From: Anaeramoeba flamelloides
Taxonomy: Eukaryota; Metamonada; Anaeramoebidae
Length of the DNA stretch: 64,000 nt
Reading direction: 5' to 3'
NCBI GenBank assembly: GCA_027625915.1
Contig: JANTQA010000060.1
Location: 1,550,001-1,614,000, forward strand
A model generated the notes under the pieces. It saw only the letters and a program-made list of their open reading frames with translations, did no database searches and had not been told where the DNA came from. This document shows, one piece after another, positions 35,305 through 45,880 of this stretch. The position numbers were made by a program, and so were the translations under genes. Numbering within the stretch: position 1 is the first letter of the stretch; every line of letters begins with the position of its first letter.

Positions 35305-36205
35305 CTGTTTTCTTTTGAAAGCAATTTATAATAGTTTATGTTTTTTTATTTTTTCAATTGCGAAACTTTTCTTACATAATACAAGATATATTTATTTTCA
35401 AATTCCTTTATAATTATTCAAATTTCAATTTTTATATCTCTTATCACCCCTAGAAATATTAATAAAACTTATTTTATTTTCTTATTTTTCGAGACAAAAA
35501 AAAAAAAATTTAAACCGAAAACAAAATCATTAAAATATTATAGAGTTTTCCACAAAATGATACAAATTTGCGGATATTGTTACTTGTTTGCAGAAATAAT
35601 TATTTTTTTTTTTTCCAGTAAGTGGTTTTTTGTGAGTAAATGCTTTTTTTCGGGGATAAGTCATTGTTTTCACGGAAAGGTATTGTTTTTTCACAAATAA
35701 AACGCTTCTTATAATAAGGCTTGTTGGAAAAATACTAATTATAAATTTTAAGATCCTATTTTTTTTATGATCTTTACTTAAAAAAACAAATATTTTTTTT
35801 ATCAAATAAATAAAAAATTAATATTAATTTATTCAATAATTGTTCAATTTGTATTAAAACCTAATAAAGACAAAACAGAAATATCACAAGATTTAACAAA
35901 GATTAAATATTTGGGTATTTATTTAGAAAAAATTTCATATTTAGTATATAATCTGAAAAGGGCAAAATAAACATATAGCAATTTTAAACAATTATTTAAT
36001 ACTAATTTACGAACAAATAATTTGAAAATTAGATTATTTAAATCTTTTATATTAAATCAATTAACATAGGTTTAGAAATATATAACTATAAAATAAAAAC
36101 GCTAAATTATTTAAATTCCTGGATTAACACACGTATTACTGAAATATGCAAAATAAACCGAAATACAATTGTTCTCATTTATAAAACAGAATTTAAAATT
36201 GAAAA

Positions 36206-36652
36206 TACAGTCTTTCCAAGTCTACCATAAAATTTTAAATAAAACACAATTGATTTTTCTATTCTTATTTTCTATTTACAAAAAATTCCGAAATAAGAGT
36301 TATTATTCCAAAATTTTTTTCAATAAATGAGCTATTATTCAAATTTTTGAAACAATAAAAAAAAAAATTTGAAGATTCATGAAGCACTTAAAAATATTGT
36401 TCAAAAATGGTAAATTTTTAAAGATCAGTAAATATTGATATTTTTTTTTTAAATTCTTTGGACTGATAATTTTGAAATTTCATGGGATCTTGAATTTTTT
36501 TTTATGTAACCAAAATTTGAATAATAGCTCATTTATTGAAAAAAATTTTTGAATAATAACTCTTATTTCCGAATTTTTTGTAAATAGAAAATCAGAATAG
36601 AAAACTCAATTGTGTTTTATTTGAAATTTTATGGTAGCTTGGAACGGCTGTA
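36206..36652. mobile_element. TIR element, family I, inserted in the LINE
   Basis: Inverted repeats of about 150 bases: left TACAGTCTTTCCAAGTCTAC, then CATAAAATTTTAAATAAAAC; right GTTTTATTTGAAATTTTATG, then GTAGCTTGGAACGGCTGTA. TA borders both ends. The arms share an inner block around AATAAGAGTTATTATTC and AATGAGCTATTATTC. About 445 bases, non-coding; a Tc1/mariner-type MITE by its ends (inferred). Confidence 0.8.
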
Positions 36653-36837
36653 TGATCATTTTCATTAAAACAAAAAGAAATTTAAATTCGAAAATAAATT
36701 AGGAAATTTATCTTTATTTAGAAAAATTAATAAAATTTAGCCAAAGAATAAATAATAAAATTAACTGGAATTCAAAGATATAATTGAACTAAAAATTGAA
36801 ATATATAAATCCACATAAAATGTGTTGCTGAATTCCA

Positions 36838-37120
36838 CAAGTTGAAAGTGTCATTAGGTTTTTTTTAATTTTTGAAATAAAAAGAAAATTTAAGAAAATT
36901 TCGGTTTATTTCTAAAATTAAATTGAAAAAAAGCCACCGTTAGTTTGTCCAGAATTCAAAAGAATAGAGTAAAATCTTTGATTTTTCTCTATTCTTTTAA
37001 ATCCTAGAAAAACTCTTTTCAGTTTTCTTGGGTTTTCTGTTTTTTTTTGAAAATCAATAAATTTATCAAATAAAATAGAAAACCTTAGCACTCTACGGCA
37101 CTTGATGAAACTCTACGGCA
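36838..37120. repeat. Hairpin-mosaic repeat, copy 5, inserted in the LINE
   Basis: Opens with AAAGTGTCATTAGG. It contains an AAATAAAAAGAAAATTT foldback, then the CCAGAATTCAAAAGAATAGA hairpin (36948-37018), then GTTTTCTG/AAATAGAAAACC modules. It ends TAGCACTCTACGGCACTTGA, then AAACTCTACGGCAATCTAC. It splits the LINE coding remnant, so it is mobile or was inserted by some process after the LINE. Confidence 0.75.
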
Positions 37121-37579
37121 ATCTACAAGAATATTTTTAAATAGTTAAAAACCAAAAAAAAGATTTATTTATTAATCAAAAATATTTAAGTTATCCATCG
37201 TGCTCAACAATCCGAAAATTTAGGACATTTACCAACTGTTTAAATAGATATTACTATGTAATAAATAAAAACCCGAATCAATTTTGTTATCTATGTTTAA
37301 AATATGAGCAGAAGGAAATAATTGAAAATATGGATCACTTTTTATTGGTGTGTTATTACTATACAAAGGATAGATTGATCTTTTTAAATAAATTAAAAGA
37401 ATTAAATTTTAATGAAATAATTTCTTGTTACGATAATTTTGAAATTATTTTCATTAATTAAGAATCGTGAAATCTATGATTTTACGCTTAAATTTATAAA
37501 AGGGAATGTAAGTAAAAGGACTTATAGTTTAATTTACACTTGATCCTCAATAATAAAAAAAAAAAATATTTTTTTTGTG

Positions 37580-39340
37580 TCAAAAATAAAACTCAAAGAA
37601 AGGATGTTAAAACCATTAATTTAATCTTTTACTAGATAGTTAATAAATCGAAAGATAAGAAGAAAAAATAGTTTTTGTACAAATAAATAAAAATTCCTAA
37701 TTCCTAGAGACAAACAACCATTTATCAATCAATTAAAAAAAGGGTTCTAAATTTAGATGGAAGTGTTTTTTAAAATTGTTATTTGCCTCCTAGAGTTAAA
37801 TTCTCAATAAGAAAGAGAAATTTCTTGTTGATCAAAGTAATTGATTAAAAAAAAAGATTTAATTTTTGTGTTTGAAATTATTCCAAAATGTAGAGTTAAG
37901 GAAAGAAGAAGAACTGTAAGAAGATAAATTGTTTTTTTTTTTTCGAATAATTCTTAATTTGTGATTATAAGGTTCATAAGGGCAAAAAAAAAACATTAAA
38001 AATTAAAAGGCCTCCCTTTTGTGTGAAATATACCATTGAAAATTGTTTAACTGTCGGGGAAACAAAATATTGAATACTAATGGTGTTGATAATATTGAAA
38101 AAAGATTTTTTTTTTATTTTTTTTTTAATAGCAATAGATGATAATTCAATGGAATATTGAGAAATGAAAATTTTACATTAAGTATATTTTTGGCTTAATG
38201 TTAGGGATAGATAAACTTGCCTATCAAATTAAAAAAATAGTATTGGTAAAATTGTAATAAAAAAAACAAAACTATATACCAAAGAGATCTATTTTGACAA
38301 AATCCAATAAATGTTTTGATCTAAACATTGATTAATTTTGCATCTCGAAATAATTATTTATAAGGAAGTAAGTATATTTTAACATTATGAATAATTTTAA
38401 TTGTGTTGATATCACAGAAAAAATATTTTTCGAATGCTATGAGATATTGAAACTTTGAAATCAAAACACCATTCGATAGTTTATTTGTGAAAAGAATCAA
38501 AGAAAACCAGGTATTGAATCTTTAATTTTTCGATTTTTTGGAACATTTATTTTTTGAATAAATTGTTGGTTTTTATTAAATTTGGTTTTGTATATAAAAA
38601 TGTGTTTATTTGAATGAGTGAAATTAATCAAAGGATAAACCAAGAAAATGGACCTACGAAAAGGTATGAATTTGAAACAAATATTTTCTTTTAGAAGACC
38701 AAACACAAAAGATAACCATTTCAAATAAATTTGTTGAAATCAAGAATGAAAAAAAAAAAAAAAAAATCGATTAAAGCCTATTTTCGAAGATTTGTTCTTT
38801 TTTTCTTCGTAACTTGTATGAGTCCAAATAATTTATAACCTTGAATTTCTCGTCCCATTACTATTTATTATTATTTTACAAAACATTTTTTACAAATTTG
38901 CTTTCAAAATTCAATTTTCAAATATTTTTATCAAACAAAATCAAAATAAGGAATAATATTTCAAAAATTAAAATAAAGGGGTTGAATTCTCGGAATCAAA
39001 AAAAAAAGTTACATAAGATTCAACCCAAAATAAAAGAAAAATTTGAAAAAATTTCAATTATAATTCAGAATTATTTTTGTTTTTTATGATTTAATGAAAA
39101 ATAAACTCTCTTTCAAAATCATTGGCCCACTAAAAATCAAATTTCAAACAAAAATATTTTTAATAATTGAAGTTTTCTATTATAATATAAAAATTTCGAT
39201 TTAAATATTCAGTTCTATACTCAAGAGTTTTTTATATTTTGTCTAAAAATAAAAGAAACTGTTAAAAAAAATTGGGGCATTTATTTTGAAAGAAGCATTA
39301 CATAAAAAATAGAAAATTTAAAAAATTAAAAAAAAACATT
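37580..39340. other. Intergenic DNA, nothing recognised
   Basis: AT-rich, with short ORFs at 38497-38724 (-) and 38841-39089 (+) that look like chance. No repeat partner noticed. Confidence 0.4.
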
Positions 39341-39349
39341 TATCGATTC

Positions 39350-39460
39350 TCCTTCCATTTGAATAATTAAATCTACTCTCTTTTTTAGATTTGAAACTAA
39401 TTTTTTCATTAATTCATCTGTTACTTCTTTCCAATTTTCCATTTTCATTTTCCATTTTAA
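39350..39460 (-). CDS. Possible orphan coding exon
   Basis: On the minus strand from ATG at 39442 the frame reads MENWKEVTDELMKKLVSNLK, then KRVDLIIQMEGESIN, before a stop or a GTTTTT donor near 39330. It is amphipathic and helix-like, unlike the surrounding poly-A/T. TTTTTCAACAG, a fair acceptor, lies upstream near 39470. No family recognised; other exons were not found. Confidence 0.25.
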
Positions 39461-39479
39461 TAAAAAACTGTTGAAAAAA

Positions 39480-40420
39480 TAAAAAAGAGAAAAAATGATT
39501 TATTTGCAAACTTTTCATTGTGAGAGGAAAAACTTCAAAAAGGTACAAAAGCAATTTAAAATTCAAATGTAACATGGGCCATTTATTCTGAAATTTAGTT
39601 TATATAATTACAAAATCAAACAAATTCAATTCTAATAAATCTTTATCTCTGAAGAGGAATTTTAAAAAAAAAATCCTATTTTCTGAAACCAAACTAGAAT
39701 TAGATGAATAAAAGGAAAATAGGATTTTTAAATCCATTTTGGAAATGCTTTAGAAATAAACAGTAATTTGTTTAATCAAAAATTTTACAAACAAAAGTAT
39801 TTCCATGAAGAATTAAAAATAAAATAAAATTAAGAATAAGTAATTGTATCAAATGTAAAAGATAAGATCAAGAAATAAATGATTTTTTTTAATTTTTTTT
39901 GATCAATCTTTTCATTTTTTGAATTCCATTTTTTTGTTGGTACGAAAATATATTATATTAGGATATTTCCCACTCTCGTATTTATTAAAATATCAATGTA
40001 TTTGGTTAAAGAAATGATTTGAAGAATTCAGTTTCCCAAGAAAGAGTGTCACACAAAATTTGAAAAATATTCTTACTTCCTTAAAGTACGAAGCTTAAAT
40101 TTTCGAATAAAAAAAATCAAAAATGAAAAATGGAATAATTTCTTTTTAGTAGTTAAATTACAAGTTGTGTGATTGGGGCCCTTCCCCACTGTTTCTTTTC
40201 AAAGATAGAAAATGATAAAACTTTTACCTTTTAAAAGTTTTTTTTTCAAAAAAAGAAAAGAAAAAAAAAGTTGAAAAAGAAATTGAAATGAAAACGAAAA
40301 AGTACAATTTAAATAACTCTGAAAATAGAAATTAAATAAGAGAAAGAAAAAGAAGGGATTTGAAATTCTAAAGAAACTGTGGGCTAGTGCTTCAATTTTA
40401 ACAACAAAAAGTAAGGCTTG
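39480..40420. other. Intergenic DNA with a small inverted repeat
   Basis: AAATCCTATTTTC and GAAAATAGGATTT form a hairpin with a loop of about 35 bases near 39670-39730. Otherwise nothing recognised. Confidence 0.4.
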
Positions 40421-40620
40421 CTAATTGTTTTTTACAATTTGTTTTTTATTTTTTGTTTCTACAGTCTTGTTCTGCAATTTTCGATCCACTGGTATTACTA
40501 AGGACCTTGTTGGGAAAGTTGATCTTAATTGAATTTGTGGGAAAACTAAACGTACTTGGCCATCAGAAAAATCACAGTTCTCTAAAAATGAGTGTTCTTG
40601 GTGAGAAAAAGCAGTAGTGA

Positions 40621-40651
<31 letters not shown>

Positions 40652-41119
40652 CTCGTTCTCGTTCTTGTTCTCATTCTCATTTTCATTTTGCCAATAGAAA
40701 TTTGTTTTCCAATTATCGTAAACACAAATCTGAAACATTACTCGAATCAAGTAATTCCAGAGGGGAAGATCACCGTTTTCAATTTGTGATTTTGTTTCTT
40801 TAGCGGTAATGCTTTGTGTTATTTTTGTAAAATAATATTCAAAATTCCTTTTAATAAATATTCTAAAGAAATTTTTAACTCTTTTTTTCTCATCAAAGTC
40901 CTTGAGGAGTGAAAAATAAAATTCTTTGATTACTTCATACGCTTTTTTTGTTAAAGCATAGCAATTGTGTAAATTGTCAAAGTTTTTTAAATCGGTTGGG
41001 ATCCTTTCAATGATCTGGAGCGGCGAAATTGGGCTAATACAGTTTTTGTAATGATGCTTTTGAATTAGTTCTTCGGATTCTCTTAATTCTGAATAATATT
41101 CTAAAGTTGTGTTCGCCAT
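40421..41119 (-). CDS. Unrecognised protein with an Asn-Glu repeat
   Basis: 232 residues from ATG at 41119. The frame stays open 24 codons further to 41191, but that extension is a hydrophobic stretch from AT-rich DNA, and MANTTLEYY looks the more natural start. The first 140 residues are probably helical, with EELIQKHHYKNC, CYALTKKAYEVIKEFYFSLL and NFFRIFIKRNFEYYFTKITQ. A run of about 11 Asn-Glu pairs (40618-40693) comes from a GAAAAC-type hexamer microsatellite. A Gln/Arg/Val-rich, then Lys/Asn-rich C-terminus follows, ending in TAG. No catalytic motif, signal peptide or known domain is visible. Codon variety and length argue that it is real. Confidence 0.55.
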
Positions 41120-41459
41120 TTTTGTGAGCCTGTAGCTGTTCGTTGAGAAGCACGAAAAAAAGGATAGTAGTTTCGCAACTAAAAAATACAAAAAATAAAT
41201 TCTAAAAATATCAAATGTGTGTGTAAATTGTTGAAGGAATTTGTTATTGATTCGCTTGTTTGGAATTCACCAATATTCTTTTGCGAAAAACCGTCAAATA
41301 AAATCAAAGTAAATAATAAAAATTATTAATTATCTCCGTATCTATTTCTTGGGTTTCAAGTTGGATCTTTTTTTTCATACTGCTGGGGGCAGAGATGAAA
41401 TTCTTGTGAAAATTATACACTTACAATGAAAAGTTGTTATACAGAAAAAAAATAAGGTT

Positions 41460-41625
41460 TACTGGTATTTGAATAATAAATGGGATTTTTTTTCACTTCA
41501 TTTTTAATTTCTCTTTTTTAAGAGAACATAGATAAGAACCTCTTTCTTTAAGAACTATATTTATAAAAAAAAAATATGGAAAAGGAAGTGAAAATTCTTT
41601 CCCATTTAGAATTCAAATACCAGTA
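41460..41625. mobile_element. MITE-like element, family G copy 2
   Basis: TACTGGTATTTGAATAATAA at the left is complementary to AGAATTCAAATACCAGTA at the right. Inner arms AATGGGATTTTTTTTCACTT and AAGTGAAAATTCTTTCCCAT also pair. Same family as 31673-31845; a right-end fragment lies near 53060-53118. Confidence 0.75.
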
Positions 41626-41643
41626 TCAAAAGGTTTCAAAAGG

Positions 41644-42053
41644 ATTATCACAAATAAAGCCTCCATGGGGGTGCATGAATCAAAACAATATCGAAATATA
41701 CCCCTTTTTTCTTGAGATACAGAAGAACTATTAAATTTCAATTTTTTAATAATTTGAATTTTGATAGATTAGATCCTAATTTGAAAGTTGAGACTTAAAA
41801 CCTGCAACCGATTTTTCTTCGAAGACAAGTATTGTCGAGTTACCAATAAAAACCTCAAAAAAACCGAGTTAGAACAAAAAGGAAAAGGTTGTAGTTTCTA
41901 CTACCTTCTTCCAATTCAGAATCTGATCAGTTAGATTTTACAATTCCTAAAAAATTGAAATTTAATAGTTCTTCTCTATCTCAAGAAAAAAGGGGTATAT
42001 TTCGATAATGTTTTGAATCATTCACCCCCTATGGAGGCTTTGTTTGAGATAAT
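41644..42053. mobile_element. TIR element, family J
   Basis: Arms of about 100 bases: left ATTATCACAAATAAAGCCTC, then CATGGGGGTGCATGAATCA and ATATACCCCTTTTTTCTTGA; right TCAAGAAAAAAGGGGTATAT and CCCCCTATGGAGGCTTTGT. The roughly 200-base centre is non-coding. It begins 19 bases after the family G element ends. Confidence 0.75.
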
Positions 42054-42059
42054 TCTTAA

Positions 42060-43280
42060 TGTGATTGTTTGAAACGAATACACCAGATGCACACTAGATG
42101 TTCAGATTTCTTTTTTGTTGAAGGTTCTTCCAATTGTTTATCCCAAGATTCAAATATTTTTTTTTCAAAAAATAAAGTTTTTGGATTGAAAATGCCCCAC
42201 CAAGTTCCGAAAAATAATTCAGATTGGTTGTGATTTATGGGGAAACTATTCAATTTTATCATGATTTTTACAGTGATTAAAAAATGTATGCCCAAAGACT
42301 ATAATCTATTTACTAGAAGTAAAAACTCTACTTTTTTTTCATCTTTGACCAAGTTAACATTTAATCCACTACCAATAGTATAACCATGCTAAACTCAACT
42401 GCAAAGGTCAATTCAGTGATGTTTTAATTAAATTTTAAATTAAGAATTGAATTTGTCCAAAATTTTTCGGAAATTCTCAGTTCTTTGTGTAATTTTTCGA
42501 ATTTGTGATGAATAACAATTTTATGAAAAATTTATTCTATGTTTTTTGAGATAAATTTTCCAATTTGATCCTTCATTTTGAGAATTTCTTTTTTAATAAT
42601 AGAACTTTTTGAACTCAACATCTTATATGCAGAGGGTTTATTTTTGGTTTCTTGTATCTATGAATTTATAGATCCTCTATAACTAAAAAAGACGCTTTTT
42701 ATTTTGAAACTCAGATTAAACTTTTCACGATGTAATATTTTGACAACAGTAGGATAAAAAGAAAGAATAACTGACTTAAATGAAAAATTAATCACATAAA
42801 TATCTTCTTAGATGTATTTCTCAGTGTTTGGTAAGTGGTGTTTTTGAGTATGACAAAAAATTCAATTATAAAAAACTTAATTATTTTGGAAAAACAATTA
42901 TAAATTTAAAATGTAGAGAAAAGATCGTTGAGCCTTAAAAAAACCGAAAGGATAAACATTTAGTGTACACCTGAAGTATTCATTGAGAGTATGTGTATTA
43001 AGGGACCCATTGATAAACCTAATTTTATTTCTGGACAACAACTAATCATTAAGTGTCTACGTTTATCCTGAATTTTCATCGTCTCAGAGGAATTGACTTT
43101 CTTTCTAAAAATGAAAGTCTCAATTTTAAAAAAACAAATAAAAAAAAAAATAATTTAATTTTTTCTTTTTTATATTTAAAGATGACTAAAATTCTTCTAT
43201 TTGAGGAATTATTAAATATCAATGAGAAGTCTCAGATTAAATTAGAAATACTTTCTGAATTTAAATCACATTAGCTTACA
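42060..43280. other. Intergenic DNA, nothing recognised
   Basis: GGATAAAC occurs inverted near 42950 and 43065, a weak sign of another short element. ORFs at 42056-42295 and 43053-43274 are not convincing. Confidence 0.4.
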
Positions 43281-43399
43281 TGGTTTCAATTTCTCTAAAA
43301 ACGATTAGTGAATTATTATTATTCTTTAATCCTCATTCATTAAAAATGATAATAGTATCAGCAAAAAACCCAAAGATTTTGCACAAAAAAAGCAACTAT

Positions 43400-43760
43400 T
43401 ATCTACAAATTGAAAGGTATATATTATCAATATCCCCACTCGAAAGTTGCAAAATAAATTTCTTAAATTTGCCACGAAATTGTATATTAGTTGTTAAAAA
43501 ATCAAATAATTAACCGCTTGATTATTTTACAAACTATTTCTGTAATCTTTGAAATATATTGATGCTACAATTATCTTTGATAAAAAGGAAACAAAACTCA
43601 CCAGTCTTGGTTTTTTATGTTGATTATTATTGAGTTAATCTTTGAAATTAAAAATTTTAAAAAAAAATTTACTTTTGTAAGTTCTAACTATGGATTATTA
43701 TATATTGAATTTTTTTTTTAGTTTGTATTTTAAGATTTGGAAAAAGAAATTAAAAAAAAT
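43400..43760 (+). repeat. Dispersed non-coding repeat, family K copy 1
   Basis: Shares TTGAAATATATTGATG, AAAAAGGAAACAAA and TTGAGTTAATCTT with 61500-61800. It shares TATTATCAATATxCxxACTCGA-AAGTTGCAAAAT with 48640-48700, and weaker blocks with 56220-56750. Copies are strongly diverged. The ORF at 43280-43513 overlaps it and is not shared. Confidence 0.5.
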
Positions 43761-43857
43761 ATATTATAAAATGAAAACTATTAATTCTGAAACATGGTAA
43801 AAAAATCAATAATTTGTGCTATTTTTTATTGTGAAGGGAGGGAATTAATTTCTTCTT

Positions 43858-44200
43858 ACAGCGTTTAGGTTTTTTTTTTAATTGTAGAAAAAAAAAAATT
43901 ATTAAATTTTCTTGTTATTTCTGGAATTAAAAAAAAAACTCACGGTATTTTTCTTGGGGTTTTCTGTTTAATTTGTTAAGTGTATATGTTTTTTTTGGGT
44001 TTTCTATTTTATTTGTTAGTGTTCTAGGTTTTTTTAAGGTTTTTTATTTTTTTTGGAAAATCAAATAGATTTTCGTTAGGTTTTTTTTACTTTTCTATTT
44101 ATTTAGAAAATCAATATATTTTTTTAGGTTTTTTTTTAATTGAGAAATAAACCGAAAATTTATTACATTTTCAGTTTATTTCAAAATTTAAAAAATCGTA
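43858..44200. repeat. Hairpin-mosaic repeat, copy 6
   Basis: GTTTAGGTTTTTTTTTTAAT foldback, then modules TTGGGGTTTTCTGTTTAATT, TTAGTGTTCTAGGTTTTTTT and GATTTTCGTTAGGTTTTTTT, and a last foldback around GAGAAATAAACCGAAAATTT and TTTCAGTTTATTTCAAAATT. The CACTCTACGGCACT boundary is not visible here. Confidence 0.6.
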
Positions 44201-44726
44201 ATGGAAAAATCAAAAAAAAAAAAAACTTTTTTATATTTAAATCAATAAATAATCCCATAATAGGCCAAATAATTGATTATCCAAATGAAATATATTTAGT
44301 AAATTTAAAATACCTTCAAAATATATTATCCTCGCAACTTTACTATGTACAAAAAAGTCTTTTTAAATTTTTATTATTAAATTTGCTAAAAATCTTAATC
44401 CAAGCTGGTAAATTGAAGTTCCCAACTTAAATCATTAAATATCTGAAAAATAATTTTTTGATCCATGATCATTTATTAGCCAACACTATTTATTATAAGT
44501 GAAGTTTTCAAAAAGTGAAAAATTAACAATTTTTTTTTTTTTTCAAAATTATTTTTAAATAATAGTGTTGATCGTTTGTAAACTATTTTTCATAAATTTT
44601 GACTCACTTTATAATGTTAATGGGAGTTGTTTTGAGGGTTTATTCCAGTATTCTTAACAAAAATTATTTTCAAATTTTTGGATCAGAATCATTTTTTCTA
44701 ATTTTTCAAATTTTAGTTTTGCTTTT

Positions 44727-44731
<5 letters not shown>

Positions 44732-44786
<55 letters not shown>
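44732..44786. repeat. T55 homopolymer
   Basis: Fifty-five consecutive T, then T-rich DNA with single C interruptions. The 89-codon poly-Phe ORF across it (44599-44868) is an artefact. The length may be an assembly estimate. Confidence 0.9.
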
Positions 44787-45201
44787 CTTTTTCTTTTTTT
44801 TTCTTTTTATTTTTAAAAAGATAATGTGGAAAAAAAAAGAGATCTTCGAAAAGACAAATAATCACTAAGAAAATTGGGGCTATGTAGTGTCTTTGAAAAT
44901 GGATTTAATTATTCATAAAAAATATTGTTGTTCAACTTTTTTTCAGTGAAAGTTCAGTAATAAAAAATGGGTAATGCTCATTTCAAAAATTGTGACTTAC
45001 TTTTTTTTAGTTTTTGGTTTTATTTTTTTTAATTTTTAATATATCAGGCTTTTATAAATTTAGAATGACTTAAAAGTGAATTACAAATCATATTGAGTTA
45101 TTAATTGTTCTCGTATACTAAAGGATAATTTTTTTTTTTCAATTTATTATTTCAGGTGAGTCACAATTTTTGAAAAAGAGTTTATATATTTTATTTTTTA
45201 A

Positions 45202-45400
45202 TAATGTTAGTTTCACTTTTAAGACATAAACTTTCAAGGTGGATTAACTCACCAAAAAATTCCAAATTAAAGCAACGAATTAAAATTCTAGTAAAATAAA
45301 TTGTGAAAAAAAAAATTGAAATTGTTTGCCTTAATTTGATATTTTTTTTATGCCTTAAATTTCGTTGAAAGTTTGTCCCTTAAAAGAGAAATTGATTGTA
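45202..45400. mobile_element. Palindromic MITE, family C copy 4
   Basis: Left GTTAGTTTCACTTTTAAGAC, ATAAACTTTCAAGG; right TTTCGTTGAAAGTTTGTCCC, TTAAAAGAGAAATTGATTGT. Diverged but full-length compared with 9743-9944. It lies about 480 bases beyond the 3' end of EF-1alpha. Confidence 0.7.
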
Positions 45401-45880
45401 ATAGAACTGTTAAAACCTATTATCATATCCACTTATTGTTTTTTGTCAGTCCCTTTGATCCTAATATCTAGGTCTGCTCGAAATTAGTCACATGGCTTTT
45501 AAATTTGAAATACTAATTTAATAAGTCTTAACATATTATTTCGGCAATGTTATAAAAAAAAATTAAACAAAAAAACCTATTTTCTTCAATTAAAGAAAAA
45601 TACATTAACAAAAAAAGAAAGATCCAAAATCATAAACACTAAAAAAATGATCCACCAATAATTGAAATTTATTTATCAAAAAATAGAACAAGAGAACAAA
45701 AAATAGTAATATCAAGATTATCGAGAAGTGCAAGGTCATAAAAAAGAACAAATGTACAAAGAGGGGGTAAAGGTGGAATTGAAGAACAACGTAACTGGGA
45801 TAACAAAAATAAAATGGTAACTTGTTTTTTTGGTAAATATAAACCAGAAAAGTCAAGTGAAAACAGTGGGTGGTTAATTG

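Larger units (their letters stand above)
35850..37575 (+). mobile_element. Old LINE (non-LTR retrotransposon) with two elements inserted
   Basis: The 5'-truncated copy starts in the end of the reverse transcriptase, KPNKDKTEIS... KIKYLGIYLE; the K-Y-L-G-I motif marks the region after the RT palm in LINE ORF2. It continues as NFKQLFNTNLRTNNLKIRLF and LNYLNSWINTRITEICKI. After two insertions (36206-36652 and 36838-37120) comes the knuckle NQFCYLCLKYEQKEIIENMD followed by HFLLVC, then a 3' UTR ending in AATAATAAAA. Several in-frame stops show it is dead. Two further 3' ends lie at 29455-29885 and 9590-9730. The RT core and endonuclease are absent, so the clade cannot be set. Confidence 0.75.

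Noticed and set aside
35082-35324. Minus-strand 80-codon ORF
   Set aside because: Antisense of the more convincing plus-strand exon with an acceptor at 35113.
41120-41191. 24-codon N-terminal extension of the Asn-Glu protein, which would give a signal-like start
   Set aside because: AT-rich hydrophobic leader with an internal ATG in better context; cannot be excluded.
44599-44868. 89-codon ORF rich in Phe
   Set aside because: It is the translation of a T55 homopolymer.
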